Positions 43,077 to 55,389 are shown, counted from the first letter of the stretch. The stretch: DNA of 64,000 nucleotides from Limnomonas spitsbergensis (GCA_037349105.1 JAYJMM010000117.1:1302001-1366000); one strand, 5' to 3'. A program made the numbers and translations. The notes: generated from the letters alone by a model not told the origin.

Positions 43077-46000
43077 ATGGAAGCGCTATTTGATATACAC
43101 GGCAATATTTTAGATTCGACAATAAGCTATCCTCCTACCCTGTTGGGTTTGGCTGTCGAAGATGGAATCGCCAAGGTGTGTTACATTTTGCAGCTTCTGG
43201 GTTTGCTTTCGCTATCTTTCATCTTCCGTTTGTGGATCATGCCTTGGGTCCTTTGCGACGCCCTTTACCAATATTTTTATCTTCCATTCTTGCAGGACTC
43301 CCCTCCAGCAGCGGCATCGAATCTGCCGGCTGGTGCAGCTCCCGCCGTAGCAGCAGCATCCCTATGTGTCGCAGGTCTTGCTATTCGGATTCAGGTGCGC
43401 AGCTCAAGTGTTGCAGTCCACCCCTTACTTCTGGGTTTCCTTTTGCTTTCTTTGCATTTGCTGCATTTGCTTCTCTCGAAATTGTTCATTGTTTCCTGTA
43501 GGCCTCCTCTCCAGCCTCTTCCTCGCTTCCTAGCGCGTCCACGACAGCATTAGGTGTTCCTCCTCACCCTGTCGATGTTGGTTTGAAAGCCTCGAAGATA
43601 CAGGTGCGTCCTCTTTCTTTTTCGCGTTTCTGCTTCCTTTGTTTTGCAGATTGGGGATCATGCCTTGGGTCCTATGCAACGCCCCTCACCCTTCCTCTGA
43701 TCTTCCATTCTTGCAGATCCTCCCTCTAGCTGCGGCATCGAATCTGCCGGCAGGTGTAGCTCCTGCCGTAGCAACAGCCTCCCTATGTGGCGCGGGTGGT
43801 GCACCTGCTGTTCGGGTTAAGGTGCGCATTCAAGTTTCGCTGTCCATTTCCTACTTAAGCTGCTACATTTGTAGCTTTTTCAATTCGATTCCAGCTCATC
43901 GCTTCCTTTTGTTCATTCTCTCGCCCCTTCTTTTTTGTTATGTAGGTTGGTGTGACCCCGTCGCTTCCATTTCCCGGCACATTTGCCAGCAAATCTCCCA
44001 AGGGACAGGTACGGACTTTGAGCATGAGGACTCCGGTGCTTTGTCCTTCGTTTTCGTCTCCATTTCCATGTCGTTTTCTGTACATTTTTCTGCCCTGTCA
44101 GCAACCCTTTGAACAACCCTGTATCCTTTTTTTGCAGACATGGGGTTCCCCAAATATGCGCGCCATTGGTTCAGGTTCAGCGGTAAGTTGCCACGAAGTC
44201 AATGGCGCGCATATTTGGGGAACCCCATGTCTGCAAAAAAAGGATACAGGGTTGTTCAAAGGGCTGCTGACAGGGCAGAAAAATGTACAGAAAACGACAT
44301 GGAAATGGAGACGAAAACGAAGGACAAAGCACCGGAGTCCTCATGCTCAAAGTCCGTACCTGTCCCTTGGGAGATTTGCTGGCAAATGTGCCGGGAAATG
44401 GAAGCGACGGGGTCACACCAACCTACATAACAAAAAAGAAGGGGCGAGAGAATGAACAAAAGGAAGCGATGAGCTGGAATCGAATTGAAAAAGCTACAAA
44501 TGTAGCAGCTTAAGTAGGAAATGGACAGCGAAACTTGAATGCGCACCTTAACCCGAACAGCAGGTGCACCACCCGCGCCACATAGGGAGGCTGCTGCTAC
44601 GGCAGGAGCTACACCTGCCGGCAGATTCGATGCCGCAGCTAGAGGGAGGATCTGCAAGAATGGAAGATCAGAGGAAGGGTGAGGGGCGTTGCATAGGACC
44701 CAAGGCATGATCCCCAATCTGCAAAACAAAGGAAGCAGAAACGCGAAAAAGAAAGAGGACGCACCTGTATCTTCGAGGCTTTCAAACCAACATCGACAGG
44801 GTGAGGAGGAACACCTGATGCTGTCGTGGACGCGCTAGGAAGCGAGGAAGAGGCTGGAGAGGAGGCCTACAGGAAACAATGAACAATTTCGAGAGAAGCA
44901 AATGCAGCAAATGCAAAGAAAGCAAAAGGAAACCCAGAAGTAAGGGGTGGACTGCAACACTTGAGCTGCGCACCTGAATCCGAATAGCAAGACCTGCGAC
45001 ACATAGGGATGCTGCTGCTACGGCGAGAGCTGCACCAGCCGGCAGATTCGATGCCGCTGCTGGAGGGGGATCCTGCAAGAATGGAAGATAAAAATATTGG
45101 TAAAGGGCGTCGCAAAGGACCCAAGGCATGATCCACAAACGGAAGATGAAAGATAGCGAAAGCAAACCCAGAAGCTGCAAAATGTAACACACCTTGGCGA
45201 TTCCATCTTCGACAGCCAAACCCAACAGGGTAGGAGGATAGCTTATTGTCGAATCTAAAATATTGCCGTGTATATCAAATAGCGCTTCCATTCGAACACT
45301 GCACACTCGGCTGCTCACGTTGCTAATGAACGGTGCAACCTACGGCGGAACCCAAACCATGCCGTTCAGATACAGATGCTGGTTGATTGCTGGATAAAAT
45401 GTGCTGGATGGATACAAATGCTGGATACAAATGCTGGATGCTGGAAGCTGGATGCTGGATGCTGGACGTTGGATGCTGGATGATGAATGATGCTGCATGC
45501 TGGATGCTGCAAACGATGGCTGCTGGATTCTGCATACGATGGCTGCTGGATACAGATGCTGGCTGAACGCCATCCGTCGCTGAACGCCATCCGTCGCTGA
45601 ACGCCATCCGTCGGACCATCTGTGAGGCCCAGAATCTACCATCGACACGCTGTCGACGACCCGATCGCTGCGCGCAGTCGAACCGCTCGCAACCGAGCCC
45701 GAAAGGGACTACGAAAAGCGCCAAAAGCGCGAAACCGCTTCATCCGTATTGTTACGATTAGCGCACTTAATAGTATAGATTTCCAGTCCATGTCTCCCAT
45801 CGTTTTGCTCTACTTGATTGTGTTTCCAGGATCCCCTGTTTTTTGTGCGTTTTTTCAGATTCCATGTCCATTCAGTATTCCCTGATGTCCTATTTGTTCC
45901 TCACCTTTGTTCCCTCAGGATGTTGTCGCCCAGCCCATGTCAGCGTCGTCGCCGCATACTCTTGGGGCTACCCAGGTTGGTATTACACGATACCCTGTTA

Positions 46001-47593
46001 TATATGAATTCATTTCTAATTTTCACATTCTTTTCAAATCGGCATTTTGCCATCATCGACGGCCACTATGGCCCTGGCATCAGATCCAACAGCGAGGCGC
46101 TTGGCTTTTGGGGAGGAAGCGATTCCTGTTGCGTTGAAGGTGCGGTGCTTACGCTTGCCTGTATGTTTCTGGTGTGCTTGCTCAAGTGCTCGCACAATCT
46201 GTCATCATTTTCATGCACAATTCTCCATTATCTGAACCTGAATGTGCATTTCTTCCTCAACTTCGGTCTCACTAGGACGTGTCCTCTTCCAGCATCCCCA
46301 ACGGGTCTAAGCCCTCTGGGTTTGCCAGGAGTGCCATGGCTTATCCAGAGCAACGTTTTCATACCAACGGGGCGCCTCTATACGGCTGCGGGGGCGTGGT
46401 AGGTTGATTCATTGCCTTTTGGAAATGTCAGAATGTAATGAATGAAGATGCTAGCATGTACTGAATGTTTGGAAATGCCATAATGTACTGAATGGAAATG
46501 TTTAAATGTAGTGAATGGGAATGCCTAAATGTACCGAATGTCCTGCATGTTTGGAGATGCCTAACTGTCAGATATGTACTGAAAATTTGCATGTTAAGTG
46601 GTGTTAAGGTACGGTGCATCTGGATATGTCACATTTTCTTACTTTTATTCGTATACGTTCACAGCTATACACGATAGATATATCTGTATCAGACAACAAC
46701 AGCCCTGCTCAGGTTCGACCAAGCTCGAGCGTCGTTGTCAACACCCCCCCCAACCAACGAACCTTAGCAGGGCAACCCAATGCCATCTACAGCCAAGCCC
46801 GGCCAGGGTTCATGTTATCCGGAGACTGTGAACTGTGCCACGGCGAGATCGAATGTGTGCACGGAACGGAAGAGTGCCACAAGGTATGTCAAAATTGTAG
46901 TTATGGTATTTTATCGTGGAATGTCAGTCCATCATACTTCTTTTCATGTCAGCCTGTATTTTATAGTATTAAATATCAACCAGATTAATTTCGATTTACA
47001 CAACAGTCTGGCTACCAAATGAACAATATGGATTGGTCTGATTGACAGACTTGAATGACAGTATTGACAGCCCTGAATGACAGACTTGAGTGACAGTATG
47101 GATAGGCCAGCCATGAAAATAACAGTCCCCATGCTTATATTTATACCTGATATATCATTATTCATTACCTCTGCTAATTTGTTCGCACAATTGAAAAATT
47201 GTGTACCTTTTTTGTATGCAAGCTGAGATGACAGGCTTCTGCCGGAGGTGTGTGCGGAAGTTAGATGAGCGGGCTGCGAAGCGATTCACAGCTGGAAGAT
47301 TCATATGGATATATTCATGTGCATTTTGCCAGACCGAGGTCTGGGTTCCCTACCCCCATCTGTTGAGGGCCAAGGATGAGATGAGAAAAATGTGTAGGCC
47401 TTGCCATGAGAATGCCAATAGCGCAATTCAATTAAAGTTGCGGCAAAGACAGGAGGAAGATGAGCGTAGGGTAAAGCAGAGAATTGAGCAGGATGAGTTG
47501 GCTCAGCTTTTGGTAGAGAGCGAACGCGCTGAGCAGTTGGAGGCTGAGGGCTTTGCCATTTCTCAGGGCCCCCCCAACCGCACCCAGCAATGA
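43077..47593 (+). CDS. Multi-exon gene with Cys-rich C-terminus, upstream of the Helitron
   Basis: Ten short exons, all phase 0/0, fit the plus strand: 43077-43175, 43296-43394, 43502-43603, 43717-43821, 43946-44008, 44138-44182, 45919-45975, 46276-46398, 46665-46883 and 47228-47593 (425 residues). A further coding-looking segment, 46050-46139, ends in a good donor but lacks an AG acceptor. Exons 2 and 4 are related to each other (AAASNLPAG(A/V)AP, then AAASLC). The N-terminal half is Ala/Pro/Ser-rich. The C-terminal two exons carry GDCELCHGEIEC, FCRRCVRKLD, YSCAFCQTEVW and MCRPCHE, a set of CxxC pairs expected to bind zinc, then a charged coiled coil. Between exons 6 and 7 lies the inverted copy of exons 1-6. 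It ends about 480 bp before the Helitron open frames and might be an accessory gene of that element; this is inference. No family is recognised. Confidence 0.65.
44200..45291 (-). pseudogene. Inverted copy of exons 1-6 of the Cys-rich gene
   Basis: On the minus strand the right arm of the palindrome repeats ATG and exon 1 (45291-45193), then the other small exons with their splice sites, up to a truncated exon 6 at the spacer. Frames remain open, with few amino-acid changes (for example DSPP to DPPP). It lacks the exons encoding the Cys-rich end, so it cannot make the full product. It also carries about 490 bp of upstream sequence (45292-45780), so an active promoter there would transcribe antisense towards the sense copy. 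Confidence 0.85.
46425..46585. repeat. Degenerate AATGTACTGAATG repeats
   Basis: 'AATGTACTGAATG', 'AATGTAGTGAATGG' and 'AATGTACCGAATG' alternate with 'GGAAATGCC'-like pieces at about 20-26 bp. They lie in an intron of the Cys-rich gene. A similar short 'TGAATGACAG' repeat lies at 47030-47105. Confidence 0.7.
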
Positions 47594-48076
47594 ATATGTT
47601 AGTTATTGCCCACACATCAATACGTGATTGGTAGGTTATGTCTTGCAGAACGTAGGATTGGCGGGTTATGTATTGTAGAACGCATGGCATAAAACATATT
47701 TGTGCACCCTCGACACTTAACCCAAAACATGTAAATATTGTTTTTCTTGATTTTCGATATCTTGATATCTTGGCATAATGTTTGTTTGTTGTTTCCATGC
47801 TCAGGCCGGGTACGAAGAGTCTGATGTGGCTTATACTCACCGTGCTGATGATGACCATGGACTTTGGTCTTGCCTCAGGTACCCATAATTTTTTTGAATG
47901 TTTAGAATACTCATGTTACGTGTTTGGATAAAGTAGTTTGTGTAGTAAGTTTGATTTCTAAGTTCACAAGTGATACATTGCATTAATTTAAGATACGATT
48001 GATCAATTTTGCAGCTTGCCTCCTGTGTTGCAGCAATAAAGCAGATTATACTGTAACCATCATCATAATTGTAATC

Positions 48077-51000
48077 ATGTCTATGCAAGCGTGCCCTCCG
48101 ACCGTGTTCCTGCCGGCCATACGAGGCGCCGCTCTGGTGCTGATAAGCCTGACGGGGCTATTACACGTAGACGGATTTTTCTTACGGGTGGGTCCAACAG
48201 ACCTCCGACGTACCCACCCCAAGGCGAGCACCCACCTCCACCGCACACACCATTGCCACCAGGCTATCCCCCAGCGTACTCGCCCCCAAGATACCATAAT
48301 GTGCCACCGGGCTATCATCAGCCACATCCCGCTGTTTACCCTCCTCCACTACCTTTGCCTCCACGCTTACCACCACCTTACCCCGCCCGCGGCAGCATAC
48401 CAGCCTTTGCCTCCAGGTTATACTCTGCCATACCCCCCTCCTTACCCTCCTTTGCTGCCAACGTATCCCCCTACGGTTGAAGACTTGGTGAGACAACGAC
48501 GTTTAGTGCATTGGAACTTTCATAGGCAGCCAGCTTCAGTCGGTGGTTCAAGACGTCCCCAACCAGTGCTTCGTCAACGTAATTTGTACCATGAAGCCAC
48601 GGGATCTTATTTGTCGTTTTACAATGATCTACCTTTCTACGCCACCTTTCCAAGCCCATCGGTCAGTGTCCCCACCCTTTCCCTCGGCACCATGGACGTA
48701 GAGTGTCAAGTGTGTCATGCCCTCCATTGGCAATTGGAATCTCATGGTGGCACCCCATTGTCCTTCACCCTATGTTGTCGCCGCGGCTTGGTACAGATCC
48801 CCGTCATACAAGATCCGCCATACCCTTTACAGCAACTCATGTTACAACGTTCCTTCCGCGAGGAGTTGCGATCCTACAATAGCCTTTTCCAGATGGCCAC
48901 TTCCACAGCCCAAATACAAAGGCTTGGCTACGGTATTGAACAATTCCGCATTCGCAACACAATTTACCACCGACTAGGACCTATGGTCCCTTCGCCGGGC
49001 CAAGATCCTTTTTTTACCCAATTGTACATCTTGGACCCTGCAGACGCTTTGAACCGCCGTGTAGCAGGTTTCCGAGGTGCCAATAATGACCCAGTCACTG
49101 CTGTTGAAAGATAGCGCATCATACAAGTTTTAGATGACATGCTTCATCGCGGCAATCGATATGTTCAGACTTTCCTTTCAGCACGGGATGTTATCCAAAC
49201 ATCCCGATCCCAAAATCTCCCCATTCCAGACATTCGTCTTACTATCAACGTCGAGGGCGTCCCTAACATAAACACGTACAACGCTCCCACGGGTCTGGGC
49301 CAACAACAAGTCGGTGGTTTCGTGCCGACTGCAGAAGAGGGTGCAAGTAGTGGCCGCGACATCATATGCCACCTACAATCTGGAGGTATTCACTGCATAA
49401 CCGATTTGAACGCTGCCTATCACCCCCTCCATTATCCCCTCCTTTTCCCAACGGGCCAAAGCGGTTGGTTTTTGGGCACGCGACGCAACCAGAACCAACC
49501 AATAACAGCGCCTCAAAGACCACTCTCTTCATGTGAGTGGACCTCTTTCCACATCCAGCAGCGGCCCAATCAATATAACCACTTACTCCGTTGCATGCGC
49601 TTATTCCAAGAGTTCTTGGTCGACGCGTATTGCCAAATCGATAACCAGCGCCTTTATTTTATTACCACGCACCAGCGGGAGCTCCGATCAGATCAGTATG
49701 TGAATGTGCGTACTGCTGTCAACGAAGGGGCTACGACGGGCAATGAGGCTGGTGTTGTCCGAACAGTTTTGCCGAGCTCTTACGGCGGGGGCCCACGCCA
49801 TATGAACGCATTGTACCAAGACGGAATGGCTATGGTTCGCCGTCATGGCAAGCCCAGCTTATTCATTACTTTCACCGCCAATCCACAATGGCCTGAAATC
49901 GTATCAGCACTTCTTCCTGGGCAAGTTTCGGCAGATCGGCCAGATCTCAAAAATCGGTGAGACTCTATTCCAGTTGGGTGCTTCACAATTGCAAAGCAAT
50001 TTCTTTTTTCGGCAACGATTCCTAAGGTTCATTCTTACCTGCATACTTTACAAACCTTAATATTATTTCATTCAAAATCCTAGTTGAGACATTTCTTTCT
50101 CCTATAAACTGAGCTTCACGACGTACTTAACCTTTGTATGTAACTTTCCCACTTTCATCCCGCAAGGTCTTCAAGCTGAAATTACATGCCCTTGTGGACG
50201 ACATCACAAAAAATTACGTTTTCGGGCGCCCCATTGAATTTTTGAACGTCATCGAGTTTCAGAAGCGGGGTTTACCCCATGCGCACATTCTCATCACATT
50301 GTGTCCAGAAGATTCCTTAGTGACAACCGAGTCCTTCGACAACATCGTTTGCGCCGAGCTACCAGATCCCATACGTGAACCTGCGTTGTACGCTGTCGTC
50401 TCCTCCCACATGATGCACGGCCCATGCGGCACCGATAACCCGTCGTCTCCATGCATGAGAGATCACTCATGCACCAAGCTCTTCCCAAAAGATTTCTGTG
50501 ACGAAACGCACTTGAAAGACGGATTCCCAGTTTATCGCAGGCGAGACAACGGTCGACAGTGTGACAAGATAGTGCGTGAAACCGGTCAGCCTAATCGTAT
50601 TGTTCGTCTAGACAACCGTCATGTCGTCCCATACAACAAAGCCTTACTTCTCAAATACCAGGCTCACATCAACGTCGAGATTTGCGCCTCCGTCAACTCT
50701 ATCAAATACCTGTACAAGTATATTTACAAAGGCCATGATTGTGCCCAAGTTGGCGCCGACAGAGCAAACCGTAACGCTGATGAGGTGCAGACTTATCTCG
50801 ACGGCAGGTTCATCAGCGCAAGTGAGGCTAATTGGCACATTTTCGAATTCCCTATGCACGATCGTGGCTCTACAGTTGTCCGTCTCCCGTCCACATGAAT
50901 GGGCAACAAGCCGTATATTTTGACGATGACACAGAGTTGGCCGATGTTGTTGCAAATGGTCCCCCAACATCCGAACTCATTGCTTGGTTCCTTCTGAACC

Positions 51001-53758
51001 GCTTGGACCCAGCTGCACATCAATATAAATATCAGGAAATTCCTGAACATTATACCTTCAACAAGACGACCAGAGAATGGGCTCCACGTGCACGCCAGAA
51101 TCCATTTCCTCTCATTGGCTGCATGTACTATGTTGATCGCACTCAAGGCGAAAAATTCTATCTCCGCCTCCTCTTAACACATGTCCCTGGTGCAACTGGA
51201 TTCGACAATCTCCGTACATACCAAGGTGTCCTTCACAATTCTTTTGCCGAAGCTGCACAAGCCCGGGGTTTGGCGGAAGGCAACCAGGAATGCAATGAGG
51301 CCATGGCAGAGGCTGCAATTTGGAAAATGCCTCAACAAATGCGCTCCATGTTTGCCACCTTCTTGGTTTACTCTGCAACCACCAATGCCCGGGAGACTTG
51401 GGAGCGTTTTCAGCAAAACATGACTGAGGATTTACAGTATCGAGCTGAACGCATAACAGGTGCAATTGTTCCCCTCCCAGCGTCTGTCGTTCAAGAAATT
51501 GAATATGCCGCTCTGCGCCTTATCGACAACACCTTGAGAACAATGGGCAAGACCTTATTAGCTGACTTCTCTGACCTCCCTCAACCCCCTCTAACCGCCC
51601 GGCCAAACGCTGTCGTCGTTGAGTTAGGCAAATACGACATTCCTTCGCTCCTTGAACGACTTCGCTCACAGCTACCTACACTCAAAACCGAGCAACGGCA
51701 AGTCTATGACCAAATCATGCTCTTGGTCCCTCAAACTTCAACTGACACCATTCCTCCTCCTCCAAACGGCAAATTCTTCTTTATAGACAGCCCCGGAGGA
51801 TGCGGAAAGACTTATGTTCTCAACCTCCTCTTAGCGACGGTGCGTTCCCGAAACATGATCGCTCTTCCCGCATCTTCATCAGGTATCACAGGCCTTCTCC
51901 TCGACAACGGCACCACCGCTCATTCCAGATTTAATATCCCTATCGGCATTGACGCGGATTCCACATGCACTATCACTGCTCAAAGTGACAAAGCCAAACT
52001 CATACGAGCTGCTGAAATCATTATTTGGGACGAGGCGCCCATGACCCACAAATTTTGCTATGCAGCAATCGACCGGGCCTTACAAAAGATCACAGGCTCA
52101 GATGCTCCGTTTGGCGGCAAGTTGTGGTACTCGCCGGTGATTTCCGCCAAATTCCTCCTGTTGTTCCGAAAGGAAACCGTTCAGCCATTGTCCAAGCCAG
52201 CATCAAGCGTTCCTTCTTATGGGTACATGTTCAAGTGGTTCGGCTCATCACCAACATGCGAGTCGCTTTACTTTTATCACAATTACAGCCAGAAGCGGCT
52301 GCTCTTCAGGAGCAATGGGCACGCGACCTACTTGCCACTGGTGAAGGACGAGAACCTGGTCAAGATTCAGATGAGGCTGCCCGTTCATGGGCCCCCCCCG
52401 AGCATTGGGACGAATTCGTTACAGAAAGGGCAACGGGTACACAGCCAAATTTGTTCTTGCTCCCCCCCTCCTCCATTATCAATAGCGACGATATCAACGA
52501 CCTTATAGACGATATCTTCGGAGACCTTTCAACACTTACCACACAAGAAATATGCAGCCGTGCCATACTCGCCCCTCTCAACGAGCATGTCCAACAAGTT
52601 AACGACATCCTCATCACACGTATGCCAGGAGTTGAGACCACGTGTTATAGCTGTGATAGGCCAAAGGAGACCGAAGATGCTATGTACCCCATCGAGTTCT
52701 TGCACACATTGACACCCTCTGGCTTCCCTCCCCACAAGCTCCGCTTTAAGGTTGGCATGCCTGTCATCCTCCTTCGCAACTTGCGCTTTGAAGATGGGTT
52801 GGCAAACGGGACCAGACTTATCATCCGCGAGATACGGCAGAAGGTCCTCCTTGCCGAAATTGTTACTGGTTCAAGCATCAACATCGGTCGGATGGTCCTC
52901 ATACCGCGCATACCATTAACAACTCCAGAAGATGCCGCTATTCCTTTCACAAGAGTTCAATTCCCCATCCGACCTGCCTTTGCCATGACCATCAACAAGG
53001 GCCAGGGGCAAACGTTCTTGCGCGTTGGCATATACCTCCCTACTCCATGCTTTTCACACGGCCAGTTGTACGTCGCCAAGTCGCGTGTTGGCCAACGCTC
53101 AGCGCTTCGCATACTCATTCCTAAGACAGCCACTCTTGCCTCCTTCACACGAAACGTTGTTTATCGTGAGCTGCTTGACAACGTCACTCCCACAACCCAC
53201 CCTATTCGAGGAGTTACGCAAGGCGGGCAACGAAGAGACCCACCGCCACCACCGCCTCAACCACGACCCCGCCAACCCCTACCACCCCTATCACCTAGAC
53301 GGGAGCCCCGTCATCCACTTCCGCCTCCCCCCCCACCCCCATTACCTATTTTCACGTGGCCGCCTCACCCCTTACACTTACTACGTCCGACTCTAACCCC
53401 CGCCCTATACACGCCTAATACCATTAGCTGGTTATTGGTTCCCCTATTCGGATGCGCTTTGGATCAACACCACCTTTTCCCACACTTCCCGGCTCAGCAT
53501 CCATTGTACAGGGCTTGGCTGCCAACCCTGAAGATCGTCCTCAACTTAATGGGCTACAACACATGGGCGATGATGAGAGACGAAACCACAGCTCTCCCGT
53601 ACATTACCGCACAACGCCAGGATGACGTTATGAACGCGCTCATGAATCACCATTTTGGCCCCATCGGCTTCCAAATCTGGTTCCAGATAGGTCAACACGT
53701 AGAGATGTGCATCATCCAGGCTCTCACACATCTCCCACCAGGTTCACGTCGCCTGTAG
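48077..53758 (+). pseudogene. Helitron Rep/helicase (decayed autonomous element)
   Basis: Rolling-circle transposon protein spread over several frames. In order: a Pro/Tyr-rich N-terminus (48090-48480); a CxxC...CC motif (DVECQVCHALHWQLE, then FTLCCRRGLVQIP); a Helitron_like_N domain (HYPLLFPTGQSGW; YGGGPRHMNALYQDGMA; LFITFTANPQWPEI; then VIEFQKRGLPHAHILI, the Rep HUH region); PIF1-type helicase with Walker A DSPGGCGKTYVLN (about 51790), Walker B IIIWDEAPMTHK (about 52020), GDFRQIPPVVPKG, and a C-terminal AFAMTINKGQGQTF with GQLYVAKSRV. It then continues into a Pro-rich and unrecognised tail to 53758. Lesions: frame change near 48390, in-frame TAG at 49112-49114, a GT-AG-bounded non-coding insert at 49958-50165 (an intron, though one base off the expected phase), and one-base losses near 50889 and 52122. 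Not functional as it stands. Confidence 0.93.
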
Positions 53759-53859
53759 CTCAACAAGTATCATGATTGACCATCATCATAAACCATGAGC
53801 ATGGATGCTTGAGGCATACGTGGGTGCATGGGGTATACGGCATGGAGCATGGACCATCT

Positions 53860-54370
53860 GTATCCGTGTTCTGTATCCGGGCCATGTGTATCCGTGTTCA
53901 GATCCATGTCCTGTATCCAGGCCAATTGTATCCGTATTCTGTATCCGCGTTCTGTATCCGTGCCATCAATATCCCTGTCTAATATCCGAGCCATCTGTAT
54001 TCGTGTTCTGTATCTGTGTTCTGTATCCAGGCCATCCGTATCCATGTTCAATATCGGTGTCCCGTATCCGTGTTCAGTATCCGTGTTCTGTATCCGAGCC
54101 ATCTGTATCTGGCCATCAGTATCCGAGCCATCCGTATCCGAGCCATCTGTATCCGAGCCATCTGTATCCGAGCCATCTGTATCCGAGCCATCTGTATCCG
54201 AGCCATCTGTATCTGGCCATCTATATCCTGGCCATCTATATTCGGGCCATCTGTATCCGTGTTCAATATCCGTGTTCTGTATCTGAGCCATCAGTTTCTG
54301 TGTTTTGTATCCGTTTTCAGAATCCAGACCAACTGTATCCATGTTCTGTATCTGTGCCATACATGTTTCC
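53860..54370. repeat. 15-bp tandem satellite (GTATCCGAGCCATCT)
   Basis: A clean core of 'GTATCCGAGCCATCT' at about 54130-54215 is flanked by diverged units with GTGTTCT or GGCCATC. Both strands are open (Ser/Ile/Val/Cys-rich or Asp/Thr/Gly/Ser-rich) because 15 is a multiple of 3; neither is accepted as a gene. It starts about 100 bp after the Helitron stop. Confidence 0.9.
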
Positions 54371-55389
54371 TATACTGGAAATCCCGCCCTCTTCAAGGAA
54401 TCAGGAGTTTCCAATTTTTTCCTCAACCGCCAAACAAGCCTTACATAGAGGCCAAATTGGGGCAGATTGTAGTTTTCAGTTTATCAGACTTGACCACACG
54501 CAAGGAAAGTGTGTTGACTTCTACCTCTGTATTGAGGCATCCAACACAAAGCTCCTCTTCGCTTCCGTTATAACTCAAACTCATAAGTTGTTTATGCTCG
54601 GATATTGCACTGCATGATGCACACAATCTATTCTTAACCAACATGTTATAATCATTATCACATGACACAATACAATGTTTTGCCCTCAAAGTTGTGACAT
54701 TATAACTTCAATTTTATGATAGGTACATTTTTGTATCCTTTGACTTCATTCCCGGATAGACCAGGCCGTGGGGGACAGTTCACTTTTCGTGTGATTGTCA
54801 CAAAACCATACCAATATTCCTCTACTCTTATGGTTCATCACCCCTTCAAATTGCAGCCAACTTTTCAGTCCTCCACATAATCATAAGCTTTACAATACCA
54901 CGTTTATTCACATCACATAGGGTCACACTCCAATGCCGTACACATTCCATACCACGTACTTCAATAGTCAGGTATGACCGCATTTCAATGATACCTAATT
55001 CACATTGCCACGATTCTATGCGATCGGGCACTGGTCTAGTGGAGTGAGTAACTCTGAAAGAAAGAAAGAAAGAAAACGCCTGAGCGTGGCTTGAGGAATA
55101 CGGGATTTTAAATGCCATACACCTGAAATCGTAACTCTCAGACCCCGCTCCCAACCACCGCCCCCAACCCCTGTTCCCATCCCCCACACCTGACCGGGGT
55201 CGGAGTGTGGAACACGTAAGCCCTGCTGCCCCCCTGCTGTCTACCTCGACCACGAACGCGGATATATCGGATTCATCGGACATTGCAAAAGTTTTGTTCT
55301 TTCCTCATACGTGCCCATTACTATCTGATCAGAAATTCCGTGAACCCAGAGCCGCGCGATCCCCTCCTGCTAGATCGACCTTCCACGAC
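54371..55389. other. No gene seen; upstream of the M16 peptidase gene
   Basis: AT-richer sequence with a short (GAAA)n tract at about 55057-55075. The frame of the peptidase exon is open upstream to about 55207 (no ATG before 55390 in that part), so an upstream exon or a leader is possible. No other motif was decisive. Confidence 0.4.

Larger units (their letters stand above)
42590..45780. repeat. Near-perfect 3.2-kb palindrome (1.58-kb arms, 31-bp spacer)
   Basis: The left arm 42590-44168 and right arm 44200-45780 are reverse complements, meeting around a 31-bp spacer (44169-44199). Outer ends read 'ATCTATACTATTAAGTGCGC' on both arms; inner ends read 'GCGCGCCATTG' / 'CAATGGCGCGC'. The arms differ by a few substitutions (for example in exons 2 and 4 of the included gene) and by small indels in short repeats near 42770-42870. 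The arms include the upstream region, exons 1-5 and most of exon 6 of the plus-strand gene starting at 43077. Flanking sequences on the two sides are unrelated. Confidence 0.97.

Noticed and set aside
42590..45780. Palindrome as an unsplit hairpin-read artefact
   Set aside because: The arms carry real substitutions and indels, and flanks differ on the two sides. Not fully excluded without reads.
53805..54617. 270-residue frame after the Helitron
   Set aside because: It is the 15-bp satellite read in one of several open frames.
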